Positions 47,643 to 59,800 of a DNA stretch of 64,000 nt are shown piece after piece. The notes below the pieces were generated by a model. That model worked only from the letters and a program-made list of their open reading frames with translations, was not told where the DNA came from and searched no databases. Location of the stretch: the NCBI RefSeq assembly GCF_902506375.1, contig NZ_LR733284.1:1536058-1600057 (forward strand), read 5' to 3'. Source of the stretch: Microbacterium sp. 8M (GTDB taxonomy: Bacteria; Actinomycetota; Actinomycetes; Actinomycetales; Microbacteriaceae). The position numbers were made by a program, and so were the translations under genes. How positions within the stretch are numbered: position 1 is the first letter of the stretch; every line of letters begins with the position of its first letter.

Positions 47643-48334
47643 ATGCACGTCAGTCCGGCCGAGACCGAGAAGCTCCTGCTGGCCGTCGCGGGCATGGTGG
47701 CACGAGACCGCCACGCGCGCGGGGTGCGGCTGAACCACCCGGAGACGGTGGCGCTGCTCAGCACCTGGGTGATCGAGCGGGCACGCGAGGGCGCGCTCGT
47801 CGAGGACCTCATGCAGCAGGGGCGCGAGGTGCTGACCGTCGACGACGTGCTGCCCGGGGTCGCCGCGATGCTGCACGACGTGCAGGTCGAGGCCACGTTC
47901 CCGGACGGGCGCAAGCTCGTGACGGTGCACCACCCGATCCAGGAGGCGCCTGGGGCCGACGCCGCGGCGGACGCGCCGGCCGGGCAGGGCGAGGCACCGG
48001 GGGCGTACCGGATCCGCCCGGGATCCGTCGAGCTCAACGTGCGCGACTCCGCCGACGAGACGCGCACCCTGGTGTTCCTGAACACCGGCGACCGACCGAT
48101 CCAGGTCGGCTCCCACGTGCACCTGCCCGACGTCAACACCGCGCTCTCCTTCGACCGCGCAGCGGCCTACGGCTTCCGGCTGGGCATCCCGTCCGGCACG
48201 TCGCAGCGGTTCGAGCCGGGGGCCTCCCGAGAGCTGCCCGTCGTCTCGATCGCCGGAGCGCGCCGGGTGCCGGGGCTGCAGCGCGGCAACACGCAGCGCG
48301 GCGTGCTCGTCGCCGAGCCGGAGAGGGGCGCCTG

Positions 48335-48335
<1 letters not shown>
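47643..48335 (+). CDS. ureAB: Fused urease gamma-beta subunit
   Basis: The 230-residue protein joins UreA (about 1-100: [38 protein letters not shown], then [43 protein letters not shown]) to UreB (about 120-230: [44 protein letters not shown]). An Ala/Gly-rich linker of about 15 residues connects them. The fused form is found in several actinobacteria and in Helicobacter. It assembles with UreC. A CGGAGG site precedes the ATG. Its stop overlaps ureC in TGATG. Confidence 0.95.
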
Positions 48336-50035
<1,700 letters not shown>

Positions 50036-50037
50036 TC

Positions 50038-50739
50038 ATGACCGCTCCAGCATTCACCTCGACGCGACCCGCGTCGCTGACCGTGGCGATGCTGCTCGCC
50101 GACGGCCGGCTGCCGTCCGGCGGCCACGCGCACTCGGCCGGTCTCGAGCCCGCGCTCCTGGCGGGCATGCCTGCGGCCGACGTGCCGGCGTACCTCGTCG
50201 GGCGCGCGCGGACCACGAGCCTCGTCGAAGCGGGCACCGCGGTGGTCGCGCGGTACCGGCTGCGCGAAGCGCCGTCGTCGGCCGCGCTCGACGACGTGGT
50301 CGCGCACTGGGCGGCGCGCACCCCGAGCGCCGCACAGCGCGAGGCGTCCCGGCTCCTCGGGCGCGGCGTCCTCCGCCTGGCCGGGCGGCTCTGGCCCGAT
50401 GCCCAGGCAGTGCAGGCCTGCTCCGCGCTGGCGGCTCCGCCGCGGCCGGTGGTCATCGGCGCGATCGCCGCCGTGACGGACATGGATCCGGAGGACCTGG
50501 TCCGCGTCTTCGTCTACGAGGACGCCCAGACCGCCGCGGCCGCCCTGCTGAAACTCGCCCCCGCTGATCCCGCCGTACCCGTCGGCTGGGTCCTCGCCGC
50601 GTGCGCCGCCGTCGAGGAGCTCGTCGACGAGATCGCCGCACTGACCGATCCCGCCGGCATCCCCGCCGGCAGCGCCCCTCACTCCGAGGGGTGGGCCGAA
50701 GCCCATGCCCTCACGAACCGGAGGTTGTTCCGTGCCTGA
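50038..50739 (+). CDS. ureF: Urease accessory protein UreF
   Basis: UreF (233 residues, all-helical) acts with UreD and UreG in loading nickel into the urease active site and regulates the UreG GTPase. Features: [20 protein letters not shown] near the N-terminus (usual SFPSGxFxHSxGLE), a long helical body, and an Asn-Arg-Arg-Leu-Phe-Arg C-terminus. Its end overlaps the ureG start by eight bases. Confidence 0.92.
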   Translation: MTAPAFTSTRPASLTVAMLLADGRLPSGGHAHSAGLEPALLAGMPAADVPAYLVGRARTTSLVEAGTAVVARYRLREAPSSAALDDVVAHWAARTPSAAQREASRLLGRGVLRLAGRLWPDAQAVQACSALAAPPRPVVIGAIAAVTDMDPEDLVRVFVYEDAQTAAAALLKLAPADPAVPVGWVLAACAAVEELVDEIAALTDPAGIPAGSAPHSEGWAEAHALTNRRLFRA

Positions 50740-51490
50740 TTCTCCCGCTCCCCGCGCCCTCCGCCTCGGCATCGCCGGCCCCGTCGGGGTCGGCAAGTCG
50801 ACCCTCATCGCGACGGCGTGCCGCGCCCTCGCCGGCGAGATCGCGCTCGGTGTGATCACGAACGACATCTACACGGACGAGGACGCTCGTTTCCTCCGCT
50901 CCGCCGGCGTGCTGGATCCGGAGCGGATCCGCGCCGTGGAGACGGGTGCCTGCCCGCACACGGCGATCCGCGACGACGTGACCGCGAATCTGCTCGCGGT
51001 CGAGGACGTCGAGCGCGACTTCGCACCCCTCGACGTCGTCATCATCGAGTCCGGCGGCGACAACCTGACGGCGACCTTCTCGCCGGCGCTCGTGGACGCC
51101 CAGATCTTCGTGCTCGACGTCGCCGGCGGAGGGGACGTCGCGCGCAAGGGAGGGCCGGGGATCGCGCGCGCGGACCTGCTCGTGGTGAACAAGACCGATC
51201 TCGCCCCCTACGTCGGCGTCGACGTGGCGCAGATGGTGCAGGACGCCTCGGATGCCCGGGACGGCCGGGAGGTGCTCGCCCTGTCCCGCACCGACCCCGA
51301 CTCCGTGGCGCGCCTGAAGAGCTGGATCCTGGACATGCTCGCCGCCCATCGCTCCGGCGAGCACGAGCCGCAGGATCCGGGCCCGATGGCGCCGCACTTC
51401 CATGCGGACGACAGCGAGGCCGGCGGCTACCTGCACAGCCACGACGACGGCGGCGCGGAGCACGTCCACGCGCACGCGGAATCGCGGTGA
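50732..51490 (+). CDS. ureG: Urease accessory GTPase UreG with His-rich tail
   Basis: The 252-residue GTPase delivers nickel. P-loop GPVGVGKST, the metal-binding Cys-Pro-His in [30 protein letters not shown] and the NKTD base-recognition motif are all present. The protein extends beyond the usual end by about 35 residues with seven His in PHFH, LHSH and HVHAH clusters. UreE, the usual His-rich nickel carrier, is absent from this operon, so the tail may take over nickel storage. GTG 50732 is preferred, with CGGAGG upstream. Confidence 0.94.
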   Translation: MPDSPAPRALRLGIAGPVGVGKSTLIATACRALAGEIALGVITNDIYTDEDARFLRSAGVLDPERIRAVETGACPHTAIRDDVTANLLAVEDVERDFAPLDVVIIESGGDNLTATFSPALVDAQIFVLDVAGGGDVARKGGPGIARADLLVVNKTDLAPYVGVDVAQMVQDASDARDGREVLALSRTDPDSVARLKSWILDMLAAHRSGEHEPQDPGPMAPHFHADDSEAGGYLHSHDDGGAEHVHAHAESR

Positions 51491-52230
51491 CGGATCCTGC
51501 CGGTCCATCGACCACGGTCGTCCAGGTCGCGGCGGGCGCCGATCGCGCCCGTGTGCTGCTGCGCTCCGGCGCGATCGCCGCGCGCATCCTGGAACGCCGG
51601 CCGCGGTACGCCCGCGTCGGGCTGATCGCGGCGGGCGCGCTCCTGCTCGGCGGCGACGCCGTCGATCTGCGCATCTCCGTCGACGCGGACTGCACCCTCG
51701 AGCTGGAGGACATCGGCGGCACCGTTGCCTACGACGGCCACGGCGAGCGCGCCTGGTGGTCGTCGCGCATCGACGTCGGCGACCGCGGGATCTGCACGTG
51801 GCACGGCCTGCCGTTCGTGGTCGCGGACGGCGCCGATGTCGACCGAAGCACGGTAGCGGAACTCGGCGAGGACGCGGCGCTGCTGCTGCGCGAGACACTC
51901 GTCCTGGGAAGGTCGGGGGAGCAGGGCGGTGCGATCAGAGCGCGCACGCGGATCGCGGTCGACGGCGCCCCCGCCCTGATCGAGCACCTCGACCTGGAGG
52001 GTCGGGAGCCGATCCCCGGCGTCCTCGGATCCGATCGCGTGCTCGACAGCGTGGTGCTGATCGGCCGCGAGCCCGCGGGCGACACGAGCGCGTGGCGCAC
52101 GGACGGGATGACCGTCCTCCATCCCGAGCGAGGGGGGATCGTCGTCCGGGCGATCGTCGACGCCGCGCATCTCGGCGATCTCACCCCCGGATGGGCGGCG
52201 CTGCGGGAGGAGTTGCTCCATGAGGCATAG
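51487..52230 (+). CDS. ureD: Urease accessory protein UreD
   Basis: The 247-residue beta-rich UreD binds the apo-urease and forms the nickel tunnel with UreF and UreG. The recognisable part runs [65 protein letters not shown], corresponding to the GD-x-V/L-x-v-xv segment of the family, and [27 protein letters not shown]. It is shorter and more diverged than in proteobacteria, typical of actinobacteria. GTG 51487 overlaps the ureG stop; the end overlaps the nickel permease gene by 11 bases. Confidence 0.85.
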   Translation: MTDPAGPSTTVVQVAAGADRARVLLRSGAIAARILERRPRYARVGLIAAGALLLGGDAVDLRISVDADCTLELEDIGGTVAYDGHGERAWWSSRIDVGDRGICTWHGLPFVVADGADVDRSTVAELGEDAALLLRETLVLGRSGEQGGAIRARTRIAVDGAPALIEHLDLEGREPIPGVLGSDRVLDSVVLIGREPAGDTSAWRTDGMTVLHPERGGIVVRAIVDAAHLGDLTPGWAALREELLHEA

Positions 52231-53191
52231 CGCGACCGGGTACATCGTGGGCGCGCTGCACGTCCTCGGATGGGGTGGGCTGCTGCTGTCCGCACCGTCG
52301 CCGCTCATCGCCGGGCTCGGCGTCACGGCGTACCTGCTCGGGCTCCGTCACGCCTTCGACGCCGACCACATCGCCGCGATCGACAACACGACGCGCCAGC
52401 TGCTCGCACGGAACCGCCCCGCGCGTGGCGTCGGGCTGTGGTTCTCCCTCGGTCACGCCACGGTCGTCGCCGCCCTCTGCGTGCTGCTGGCGCTCGGGGT
52501 GGGCGCGCTCACGACGAGCCTGGAGGATCCGGATTCGCCGCTGCAGGTCTGGACGGGCGTCATCGGGCCGGTGGTGTCGGGCGTGTTCCTGGTCGTCATC
52601 GCGGTGGCGAACCTCCTCGCGCTGCGCCACCGCCGCAGGGCGGGCAGCGGGCACCCGCACGGTGGTCCGGCCTGGGCGCTGCTGGGCCGGCTCAGCGCCG
52701 TGATCGACCGGCCGTCGCGGATGTACGTCGTCGGCCTGCTGTTCGGACTGGGCTTCGACACGGCCACGGAGATCGGCCTGCTCGCGCTCGCGGGGACCGC
52801 CGCCTCGCGCGCCGTGCCGTGGTGGACGGTCCTCCTCCTGCCGGTGCTGTTCGCCGCGGGCATGTCGCTGCTGGACTCGGCGCAGGGCGCGATGTCGCGG
52901 CGCGCGTACTCCTGGCGCGCCACGGGACGCGAGGGCGCCGGGCGGCGCTACGACGTGCTGGTCACGGGGGCGTCGATCGTCGTGGCGCTCGTGATCGGCG
53001 TCGCCGAGCTCGCGGGCGTCGCGGTGCGGAGCCTGCCGCAGCAGGGCCTCGCGCGAGCGCTCGCCGACCTGGACCTGAACGCGCTCGGCGTCGTCCTGAC
53101 CGCCGTGCTGATCGCGTGCTGGGCGGCCGCCGCGCTCTGGTCCGGCGCACTCCGTGGCCGTCCGCCCGTGCGGCGGTCCTCGCTCGACTGA
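52220..53191 (+). CDS. NiCoT-family nickel/cobalt permease
   Basis: The 323-residue permease with about eight helices carries the family signature RHAFDADHIAAIDNTTR (43-59) in helix 2, the LGFDTATEIGLLA motif and GMSLLDSAQGAMSRRAY. A short His-bearing loop (SGHPHGG) lies mid-protein. Its overlap with ureD and the absence of any other user nearby point to nickel supply for urease. Nickel rather than cobalt preference is inferred from context. Confidence 0.94.
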   Translation: MRHSATGYIVGALHVLGWGGLLLSAPSPLIAGLGVTAYLLGLRHAFDADHIAAIDNTTRQLLARNRPARGVGLWFSLGHATVVAALCVLLALGVGALTTSLEDPDSPLQVWTGVIGPVVSGVFLVVIAVANLLALRHRRRAGSGHPHGGPAWALLGRLSAVIDRPSRMYVVGLLFGLGFDTATEIGLLALAGTAASRAVPWWTVLLLPVLFAAGMSLLDSAQGAMSRRAYSWRATGREGAGRRYDVLVTGASIVVALVIGVAELAGVAVRSLPQQGLARALADLDLNALGVVLTAVLIACWAAAALWSGALRGRPPVRRSSLD

Positions 53192-53230
53192 GCCGGTCGC
53201 GGGCCGGGCGCCCGTGGCCCAGCGTCTGGC

Positions 53231-53236
53231 TAGACT
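53231..53236 (+). promoter_or_regulatory. -10 hexamer of the thiamine operon
   Basis: TAGACT (53231-53236) lies about 12 bases before the first base of the TPP riboswitch, the position expected for its promoter. The -35 is not convincing, as is common in this genome. Confidence 0.5.
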
Positions 53237-53247
53237 GGCCGGCAGTG

Positions 53248-53318
53248 ACACGGGGTGCCGCATCCGCGGCTGAGATCACACCCGTCGAACCTGATCTAGG
53301 TCGTACTAGCGAAGGGAT
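53248..53318 (+). promoter_or_regulatory. TPP riboswitch (THI element)
   Basis: The conserved elements are in order: GGGGTGCC, GCTGAGATCACACCC, GAACCTGATCTAGGT and ACTAGCGAAGGGA. They form the P1 stem and the pyrimidine- and pyrophosphate-sensing arms. The thiM ATG lies six bases after GAAGGGA, so the Shine-Dalgarno is part of the 3' strand of P1. Ligand binding would hide it, giving translational control typical of actinobacteria. Confidence 0.95.
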
Positions 53319-53324
53319 GTCGCG

Positions 53325-54221
53325 ATGAACGCGCGTCTGGAATCGTCGTCCGAATCCGTGGCGGAGTCCGCTGCGGGGCTTCTCGAGGAGCTGCGCGCGG
53401 AGCCGCCGCTCGTGCAGTGCATCACGAACGCGGTGGTGACGGGCTTCACCGCGAACGTGCTGCTCGCGCTCGGCGCAGCGCCGGCCATGGTGGACATCAC
53501 CGGCGAGGCCGGCATGTTCGCGGGCATCGCGTCGGGACTCCTGGTGAACCTCGGCACGCCGACACCCGAGCAGCGCTCGGCGAGCCTCGAGGCCGTCGGG
53601 GGAGCGCGCACGGCAGGGACGCCCTGGGTGCTCGACCCCGTGGCCGTCGGCGCGCTGCCCGTGCGCACCGCGCTGGCGCAGGACCTGCTCGCGCTGCGTC
53701 CGACCGTCATCCGCGGCAACGCCTCGGAGATCCTCGCCCTCGCCGGCCGCTCGGCCGGCGGCCGCGGGGTGGACGCGCTGGACGGCACGGAGGAGGCGGC
53801 CGACGCCGCCCGGGAACTCGCCCGGACGACCGGGGGAGCGGTCGCCGTCTCCGGCCCCGTGGACCTGGTCGTCGACGCCGGCACCGAGATCCGCGTCGCC
53901 CACGGCGATGCGCTGCTCACCCGCGTCACCGGAGGGGGGTGCGCCCTCGGCGCGGTGATGGCGGCGTTCCTCGGCGCCGCTCGGCGCACCGGCGACCGCC
54001 CCCTGGTGGCGTCCGCGGCCGCCACGCTCGTGTACACCCTCGCCGCGGAGGACGCGGCAGCGCGGGCCGCGGGCCCCGGATCCTTCGCCGTCGAGCTGCT
54101 CGATGCGCTCGCGGCGCTCGATCCGGGTCGCATCGCCGCGCGCGCCCGCGTGGAAGCCCGCCCCGTCCCGGCCGGCTCCGTCCCGGCTGGCTCCGTCCCG
54201 GCTACGGAGGCGGTGGCATGA
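53325..54221 (+). CDS. thiM: Hydroxyethylthiazole kinase
   Basis: ThiM phosphorylates 4-methyl-5-hydroxyethylthiazole for thiamine salvage. The 298-residue ribokinase-fold enzyme has [57 protein letters not shown] and [14 protein letters not shown] with the catalytic Cys. The C-terminus holds a short repeat [13 protein letters not shown] encoded by two 15-bp DNA repeats (from 54165). It is under the TPP riboswitch and overlaps the next gene in ATGA. Confidence 0.95.
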   Translation: MNARLESSSESVAESAAGLLEELRAEPPLVQCITNAVVTGFTANVLLALGAAPAMVDITGEAGMFAGIASGLLVNLGTPTPEQRSASLEAVGGARTAGTPWVLDPVAVGALPVRTALAQDLLALRPTVIRGNASEILALAGRSAGGRGVDALDGTEEAADAARELARTTGGAVAVSGPVDLVVDAGTEIRVAHGDALLTRVTGGGCALGAVMAAFLGAARRTGDRPLVASAAATLVYTLAAEDAAARAAGPGSFAVELLDALAALDPGRIAARARVEARPVPAGSVPAGSVPATEAVA

Positions 54222-56404
54222 CCCTCGCGGACGTGGTCCCGGCCGACCGCACCGCGACCCCTTCGGGCACGTCTGCCGGCCGGGCGCGGCTGACGACGGA
54301 CGACCTCGCCCTGTACCTCGTCACGGATGCGCGGCTGAGCGGCCCACGGAGTGTCGCCGCGGTCGTGGATGCGGCGGTGTCCGGCGGTGTCAGGATCGTG
54401 CAGCTGCGCGACAAGGACGCCGACGATGCGTCCACCGTGGCTCAGCTCGTGGAGCTGTCCGCGGTGATCGCCGGACGGGCGCTCCTGGTGGTCGACGACC
54501 GTCTGGATGCGGTCGTCGAGGCGCGCCGCCGCGGCGCCCGCGTGGACGGCGTCCACCTCGGCCAGTCCGATGCCTCGCCCCTGGTGGCGCGGGCGGTGCT
54601 CGGACCCGACGCGATCGTGGGTCTCACCGCGAACCGCCCGGAGCACCTCGACGCCGTGCGCGCGCTCCCGCCCGGCACCGTGGACTACCTCGGTGTGGGC
54701 GTGATCCGCCCGACCACCACCAAGGCCGACCACCCCGCGCCGCTGGGCGTGTCCGGGTTCGCGGCGTTCGCGGCGCAGAGCCCGCTGCCCTGCGTCGCGA
54801 TCGGCGGGATCGTCGCCGAGGACGTGCCCGCGCTCCGCGCCGCCGGCGCTGCGGGCGTCGCCGTGGTGTCCGCGTTGTGCGCGGCGCCGGATCCGCAGGC
54901 CGCGGCGCGCGCCTTCCTGCGGGCCTGGGGCGCGGGCGGGGTGCCGCGGGTGCTCTCCATCGCCGGCAGCGATCCCTCCGGCGGTGCGGGGATCCAGGCC
55001 GACCTCAAGGCCATCGCTGCGAACGGCGGCTACGGCATGGCGGCGATCACGGCGCTGACCGCGCAGAACACCCGCGGGGTCACCGGCGTGCACGTGCCGC
55101 CGGCCGAGTTCCTCCGCGCCCAGCTGGACGCGATCGTCGCGGATGTGCGCGTGGACGCGGTCAAGATCGGCATGCTCGCCGGAACGGAGGTCATCGCCGA
55201 GGTCGGCTCGTGGTTGCGCGCGCACCGCCCGCCGACCGTCGTCCTCGATCCCGTCATGGTCGCGACGAGCGGTGACCGCCTGCTGGACGCCGACGCGGAG
55301 CGGGCGCTGCGGGCACTGCTCCCGCTCGCCGACCTGCTCACGCCGAACCTCCCGGAGCTCGCCGCGCTCCTCGGCGAGCCCACGGCGACGGACTGGGACT
55401 CGGCGCTGAGGCAGGCGCAGCGGCTCTCCGCGGCGACCGGGGCGCTCGTGCTCGCCAAAGGCGGGCATCTCGGCGGCGAGGAGACGCCGGACGCGCTCGT
55501 GGATGGATCCGGCGTCGTGCGCAGCTTCTCCGGCGCGCGCATCCGGACCACAGCCACCCACGGCACCGGGTGCTCGCTGTCCGCCGCCCTGGCCACGCGC
55601 CGCGCCGCGGATGCGGACTGGCGCGACGCGGTCGCCGAGGCCCGGGCGTGGCTGCGCGAGTCGATCGCCGCCGGCGACGCACTGCAGGTCGGCTCCGGCC
55701 ACGGCCCGGCGCACCACTTCGCCGGGATGTGGGCCCGCGGCGGGCTCCGCACGGCGCCAGAGCCCGAGACCATCGCCCAGGACTGGTGGGAGTCGATCGC
55801 CCCGGTGCGCCGCGCCATCGACGAGCTGCCGTTCCTGCGACGGCTCGCCGACGGCTCGCTGCCCGAGGACGCCTTCCGCTGGTACCTGGCGCAGGACGCG
55901 CTCTACCTGCATGAGTACGCACGGACGCTCGCCGAGGCGTCGCGGCTCGCGCCGACGGCCGCCGAGCAGGCGTTCTGGGCGCGGTCCGCGCAGCAGTGCA
56001 TCGTCGTCGAGCTGCAGCTGCACGACCACCGGCTCGCGACGAGCGCGGCGGCCGCGCCGCCCGACCCGGCGCCGGCCACCGTCGCCTACCTCGATCATCT
56101 GCGCGGCGCCGCCTTCGACGGGGACTACGGGGTGCTCATCGCGGCGCTGCTGCCGTGCTACTGGATCTACGCCGACGTGGGTGCGCGGCTGCACGCGGCG
56201 GCCGGCGGGGATCCGTCGCATCCGTTCGCTCGCTGGATCGAGGAGTACGCGGATCCCGGATTCGCGGCGGCCACCGAGGACGCGATCCGCTTCGTGACCG
56301 CGCGCGCGGCGGGCGCGGATCCCGCCACCCGCGAGCGGATGCGGATCGCGTTCGCGCGCTCGGCGGAGCACGAGAGGGCGTTCTTCGCCGCGGCTGCGCT
56401 CTGA
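54218..56404 (+). CDS. Trifunctional ThiE-ThiD-TenA thiamine enzyme
   Basis: One 728-residue frame holds three domains. Residues 31-235 are thiamine-phosphate synthase ([37 protein letters not shown]). Residues 243-505 are HMP/HMP-P kinase ThiD ([36 protein letters not shown]). Residues 516-728 are TenA (D560 in [12 protein letters not shown], Cys647 in [12 protein letters not shown], terminal ER-FF). Together they could recycle degraded pyrimidine to HMP, phosphorylate it twice and couple it to the thiazole phosphate made by ThiM. ATG 54218 overlaps thiM. The frame is continuous, with no stop or internal ribosome site between domains. Confidence 0.95.
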   Translation: MTLADVVPADRTATPSGTSAGRARLTTDDLALYLVTDARLSGPRSVAAVVDAAVSGGVRIVQLRDKDADDASTVAQLVELSAVIAGRALLVVDDRLDAVVEARRRGARVDGVHLGQSDASPLVARAVLGPDAIVGLTANRPEHLDAVRALPPGTVDYLGVGVIRPTTTKADHPAPLGVSGFAAFAAQSPLPCVAIGGIVAEDVPALRAAGAAGVAVVSALCAAPDPQAAARAFLRAWGAGGVPRVLSIAGSDPSGGAGIQADLKAIAANGGYGMAAITALTAQNTRGVTGVHVPPAEFLRAQLDAIVADVRVDAVKIGMLAGTEVIAEVGSWLRAHRPPTVVLDPVMVATSGDRLLDADAERALRALLPLADLLTPNLPELAALLGEPTATDWDSALRQAQRLSAATGALVLAKGGHLGGEETPDALVDGSGVVRSFSGARIRTTATHGTGCSLSAALATRRAADADWRDAVAEARAWLRESIAAGDALQVGSGHGPAHHFAGMWARGGLRTAPEPETIAQDWWESIAPVRRAIDELPFLRRLADGSLPEDAFRWYLAQDALYLHEYARTLAEASRLAPTAAEQAFWARSAQQCIVVELQLHDHRLATSAAAAPPDPAPATVAYLDHLRGAAFDGDYGVLIAALLPCYWIYADVGARLHAAAGGDPSHPFARWIEEYADPGFAAATEDAIRFVTARAAGADPATRERMRIAFARSAEHERAFFAAAAL

Positions 56405-56469
56405 GCGACGATGTCAGGCGGGGTGACGCCCTCGATTTGGTCGGGAGCGTCACCCCGCGATATCGTCGC
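56405..56469 (+). terminator. Large hairpin after the thiamine operon
   Basis: The inner stem CGGGGTGACGC/GCGTCACCCCG (56419-56429 with 56447-56457) is enclosed by an outer stem GCGACGAT/ATCGTCGC (56405-56412 with 56462-56469), beginning right after the thi stop codon. It is likely the operon terminator, though its right half may also carry a promoter for the next transcript. Confidence 0.6.
56437..56466 (+). promoter_or_regulatory. Candidate promoter of the arg leader ORF
   Basis: TTGGTC (56437-56442) and TATCGT (56461-56466) are spaced 18 bases apart, and the ATG of the short ORF starts six bases later. This is the same geometry as the leaderless genes in this window. It overlaps the right half of the thi hairpin. 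Confidence 0.35.
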
Positions 56470-56472
56470 GGC

Positions 56473-56553
56473 ATGCTTCCGGCTCCGCTCGCGACCACCC
56501 GCCAGGGTGCTGTCGTGGTGCGTCGACGCCGTTCGGGCGACCGCCGACTCTAG
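56473..56553 (+). CDS. Arg-rich 26-codon upstream ORF before argC, possible leader peptide
   Basis: The short frame runs from ATG 56473 to TAG 56551. Seven of 26 residues are Arg, including RRRRSGDRR at residues 17-25 near its end, with the uncommon codon CGA used twice. It has no Shine-Dalgarno but fits leaderless initiation. It ends 127 bases before argC. In the interval an inverted repeat TGCCGGTG/CACCGGCA (56588-56595 with 56650-56657) could take part in alternative folding. An arginine attenuator is possible; GC-rich DNA makes Arg codons common by chance, so this is tentative. Confidence 0.35.
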   Translation: MLPAPLATTRQGAVVVRRRRSGDRRL

Positions 56554-56680
56554 GCGACCCCGCGCTCCCGCGTCGCACGCGGTCGAGTGCCGGTGTCGCC
56601 GCCTCCGGCCCTGCATCGCACTCCTGCCGCGCGCCGTCTTCAAGCGCGTCACCGGCAGACCCGACCGTTAAGGTGGAAGC

Positions 56681-57754
56681 ATGACGTATTCCGTCGCCGT
56701 CTCCGGCGCATCCGGTTATGCGGGCGGCGAGATCCTTCGCCTGCTCGCGAACCATCCCGACATCGAGATCCGCACCGTCACCGCGCACTCGAACGCCGGA
56801 CAGAAGCTCTCCGAGCACCAGCCGCACCTGCGCTCCCTGGCGCACCTCACTCTGCAGGAGACGACCCCCGAGATCCTCGCCGGTCACGACATCGTCTTCC
56901 TCGCCCTGCCGCACGGCCAGTCCGGGCAGTACACCGACGCGCTCGGCGACGTCCCGCTCGTCATCGACGCGGGCGCCGACCACCGGCTCACGTCGCAGGC
57001 CGCCTGGGACGCCTTCTACGGCGGTGCGTTCCACGAGCCGTGGGCCTACGGCGTTCCGGAGCTTCTCGTGGACGGCGTCAAGCAGCGCGAGCACCTCCGC
57101 GGCGCCACCCGCATCGCAGCCCCCGGATGCAACGCGTCGACGGTGAGCCTGAGCCTCGCACCGGGCGTCGCGGCCGGCGTGATCGACCCGTCCGACATCG
57201 TGACGGTGCTCGCCGTCGGCCCCTCGGGCGCGGGCAAGAGCCTGAAGACGCATCTGCTGGGCAGCGAGATCCTCGGATCCGCCAACCCGTACGCGGTCGG
57301 CGGCACGCATCGGCACATCCCGGAGATCCGACAGGCGCTCGCGGCCGCGTCGGGCCCTTCGACAAGCTCAGGGACCGTGGAGGCGGACGGGATCCGGATC
57401 TCGTTCACCCCGGTCATCGTGCCGATGGCGCGCGGCATCCTCGCCACCTCGACCGCGCCGATCGCACCCGGCGTCAGCGATGCGCAGATCCGGCAGGCGT
57501 GGGAGAGCGCGTACGGCGACGAGACGTTCGTGCAGCTGCTGCCGGAGGGATCCGTGCCGCGCACCGCCGACGTGCTCGGAGCCAACACCGCCCTGATGGG
57601 GCTCGCGATCGACCGCGCGGCGAACCGCGTCGTCGTGGTGACCGCCGTCGACAACCTCGTGAAGGGCACCGCGGGAGCGGCCATCCAGTCCATGAACATC
57701 GCGCTCGGTCTCGCCGAGACCACGGCGCTCAGCATCAACGGAGTCGCCCCATGA
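56681..57754 (+). CDS. argC: N-acetyl-gamma-glutamyl-phosphate reductase
   Basis: ArgC reduces N-acetylglutamyl phosphate with NADPH. The 357-residue enzyme has the NADP-binding [17 protein letters not shown] (6-22), the catalytic Cys150 in AAPGCNAST, and GTHRHIPEI (208-216) with the catalytic His. Residues 224-233 (SGPSTSSGT region) are encoded by a dispersed intergenic-type repeat inserted in frame (57352-57376). The start lies six bases after TAAGGT, which can serve as either -10 or Shine-Dalgarno. The stop overlaps argJ in ATGA. Confidence 0.95.
   Translation: MTYSVAVSGASGYAGGEILRLLANHPDIEIRTVTAHSNAGQKLSEHQPHLRSLAHLTLQETTPEILAGHDIVFLALPHGQSGQYTDALGDVPLVIDAGADHRLTSQAAWDAFYGGAFHEPWAYGVPELLVDGVKQREHLRGATRIAAPGCNASTVSLSLAPGVAAGVIDPSDIVTVLAVGPSGAGKSLKTHLLGSEILGSANPYAVGGTHRHIPEIRQALAAASGPSTSSGTVEADGIRISFTPVIVPMARGILATSTAPIAPGVSDAQIRQAWESAYGDETFVQLLPEGSVPRTADVLGANTALMGLAIDRAANRVVVVTAVDNLVKGTAGAAIQSMNIALGLAETTALSINGVAP
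57352..57376. repeat. Dispersed repeat element inside argC
   Basis: On the minus strand this 25-base segment contains CTGAGCTTGTCGAAGGG, nearly the same as the intergenic copy at 25666. Here it is in frame within argC and codes for a Ser/Thr/Gly loop between conserved segments. The position in a non-conserved surface loop suggests a tolerated insertion. Confidence 0.8.
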
Positions 57755-58908
57755 GCGTGACCGCACCCCAGGGATTCGAGGCGGCCGGCGTCGCTGCGGG
57801 CCTCAAGTCCACCGGAAAGCCCGACGTCGCCGTGGTGGTGAACCGCGGTCCGCGCAAGGTGGGCACGGCGGTGTTCACCAGCAACCGCGCCAAGGCGAAT
57901 CCGATCATCTGGTCGCAGGAGGTCGTCAAGGACGGCTTCGTCGAGGCGGTCGTGCTGAACTCCGGCGGTGCGAACTGCTTCACCGGCGCGTTCGGCTTCC
58001 AGACCAGCCACCTCACGGCCGAGCGCGCGGCAGAGCTGCTCGGTGTGAGCGCCGGCGACGTGGTGGTCTGCTCGACCGGGCTCATCGGCAGCGGTGACGA
58101 GGTGTTCCGCAGCAAGGTGCTCGCCGGGGTGGAGGCCGGTGTGGCGCAGCTCAGCGCCGACGGCGGCCCGTCCGCCGCCGAGGCGATCATGACCACCGAC
58201 ACGGTCGCCAAGACCGCGGTCGTCAGCCGCGACGGCTGGACGATCGGCGGCATGGCGAAGGGCGCGGGCATGCTCGCCCCGGGCCTGGCCACGATGCTGG
58301 TCGTGCTCACGACCGACGCCGACCTGGACGCGCCGGAGGCGCACGCCCTGCTGAAGGGGGCGACCGGCACGACCTTCGATCGGCTCGACTCCGACGGCTG
58401 CATGTCGACGAACGACCAGGTCACGCTGCTGGCCAACGGCGCGAGCGGGATCCGCCCGGATCCCGACACGTTCGCCGCGGCGCTGCGCGAGGTCTGCGAC
58501 GACCTGGCTCGCCAGCTCCAGGACGACGCCGAGGGCGCGAGCCACGCCATCTCGATCGAGGTGGTGCACGCGCAGAGCGATCAGGACGCCGTCGAGGTCG
58601 GCCGCTCCGTCGCACGAAACAACCTGTTCAAGGCCGCCATCTTCGGGAACGACCCGAACTGGGGCCGCGTGCTCGCCGCGATCGGCACCACCCAGGCCGC
58701 GTTCGACCCGTACGACGTCGACGTGTGGATGAACGGCGTGCGCGTGTGCACCGCCGGCGGCCCCGACCGCCCCCGCGAGGAGGTCGACCTGACCCCGCGC
58801 ACCACCCACGTGCTGATCGACCTGAAGGTCGGCGACGCGGCGGCGACGATCCGCACCAACGACCTGACCCACGACTACGTGCACGAGAACAGCGCCTATT
58901 CCTCATGA
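57751..58908 (+). CDS. argJ: Bifunctional glutamate N-acetyltransferase/ornithine acetyltransferase
   Basis: ArgJ recycles the acetyl group from N-acetylornithine to glutamate. The 385-residue precursor is expected to self-cleave before the Thr of [16 protein letters not shown], giving alpha and beta chains. Other motifs: [12 protein letters not shown] at the N-terminus, [21 protein letters not shown] and [14 protein letters not shown]. It overlaps argC upstream and argB downstream (ATGA). Its presence indicates the cyclic acetyl pathway. Confidence 0.96.
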   Translation: MSVTAPQGFEAAGVAAGLKSTGKPDVAVVVNRGPRKVGTAVFTSNRAKANPIIWSQEVVKDGFVEAVVLNSGGANCFTGAFGFQTSHLTAERAAELLGVSAGDVVVCSTGLIGSGDEVFRSKVLAGVEAGVAQLSADGGPSAAEAIMTTDTVAKTAVVSRDGWTIGGMAKGAGMLAPGLATMLVVLTTDADLDAPEAHALLKGATGTTFDRLDSDGCMSTNDQVTLLANGASGIRPDPDTFAAALREVCDDLARQLQDDAEGASHAISIEVVHAQSDQDAVEVGRSVARNNLFKAAIFGNDPNWGRVLAAIGTTQAAFDPYDVDVWMNGVRVCTAGGPDRPREEVDLTPRTTHVLIDLKVGDAAATIRTNDLTHDYVHENSAYSS

Positions 58909-59800
58909 GCGACCTTCAGGACACCGCCCCGGAGGAGGCTGCGCTCAAGGCGCAGACCCTCATCGAATCCCTGCCCTGGCTGAAGAAGTTCCGGGATCAG
59001 ATCGTCGTGGTCAAGTACGGCGGCAACGCCATGATCTCGGACGAGCTGCAGGAGGCCTTCGCCCAGGACATCGCCTACCTGCGGTACGTCGGCGTGCAGC
59101 CGGTCGTCGTGCACGGCGGCGGTCCGCAGATCTCGAACATGCTCGACCGCCTGGCGATCCCGAGCGAGTTCAAGGGCGGCTACCGCGTCACGTCCACCGA
59201 GGCGATCAGCGTCGTGCGGATGGTGCTCACCGGGCACATCAACCCGCAGCTCGTCGCGAAGATCAACAGCCACGGACCGATCGCCACCGGGCTCAGCGGC
59301 GAGGACGCGGGCCTGTTCGGCGGCCGCCGTCGCGGCATCGTCGTCGACGGCGAGGAGGTGGATCTGGGGCGCGTCGGCGATGTGGTCCAGGTCGACCCGA
59401 CACCAGTGCTCGATCACCTCTCCGCGGGCCGGATCCCCGTCGTGTCGAGCATCGCGCCGGACCTCGACCACCCCGGTCAGTCCCTCAACGTGAACGCGGA
59501 CGCCGCGGCCGCGGCGCTGGCGACGGCGCTCGGGGCGGTCAAGCTCGTGATCCTCACCGACGTCGCGGGCCTGTACGCGGACTGGCCGAATCGCGACTCG
59601 CTGGTCTCGCACCTCACCACCGGCGAGCTGCGACAGCTGCTGCCGTCCCTCGAATCGGGGATGATCCCGAAGATGACCGCGTGCCTGGAGGCCGTGGAAT
59701 CGGGCGTGCACGCGGCGGCCATCATCGACGGACGGGTGCCGCACTCGGTGCTCGTCGAGCTTTTCACCAGCAAGGGAATCGGAACGGAGGTGGTGGCGGG

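Noticed and set aside
53417..56404. A 995-residue start for the thiamine fusion protein
   Set aside because: The extra N-terminus overlaps thiM in another frame; ATG 54218 overlaps the thiM stop in the ATGA pattern seen throughout the window.
56405..56680. ArgR boxes upstream of argC
   Set aside because: I looked for TTGCAT/TGCA-type or AT-rich ARG boxes and saw only TGCATCGCA fragments without a symmetric partner.
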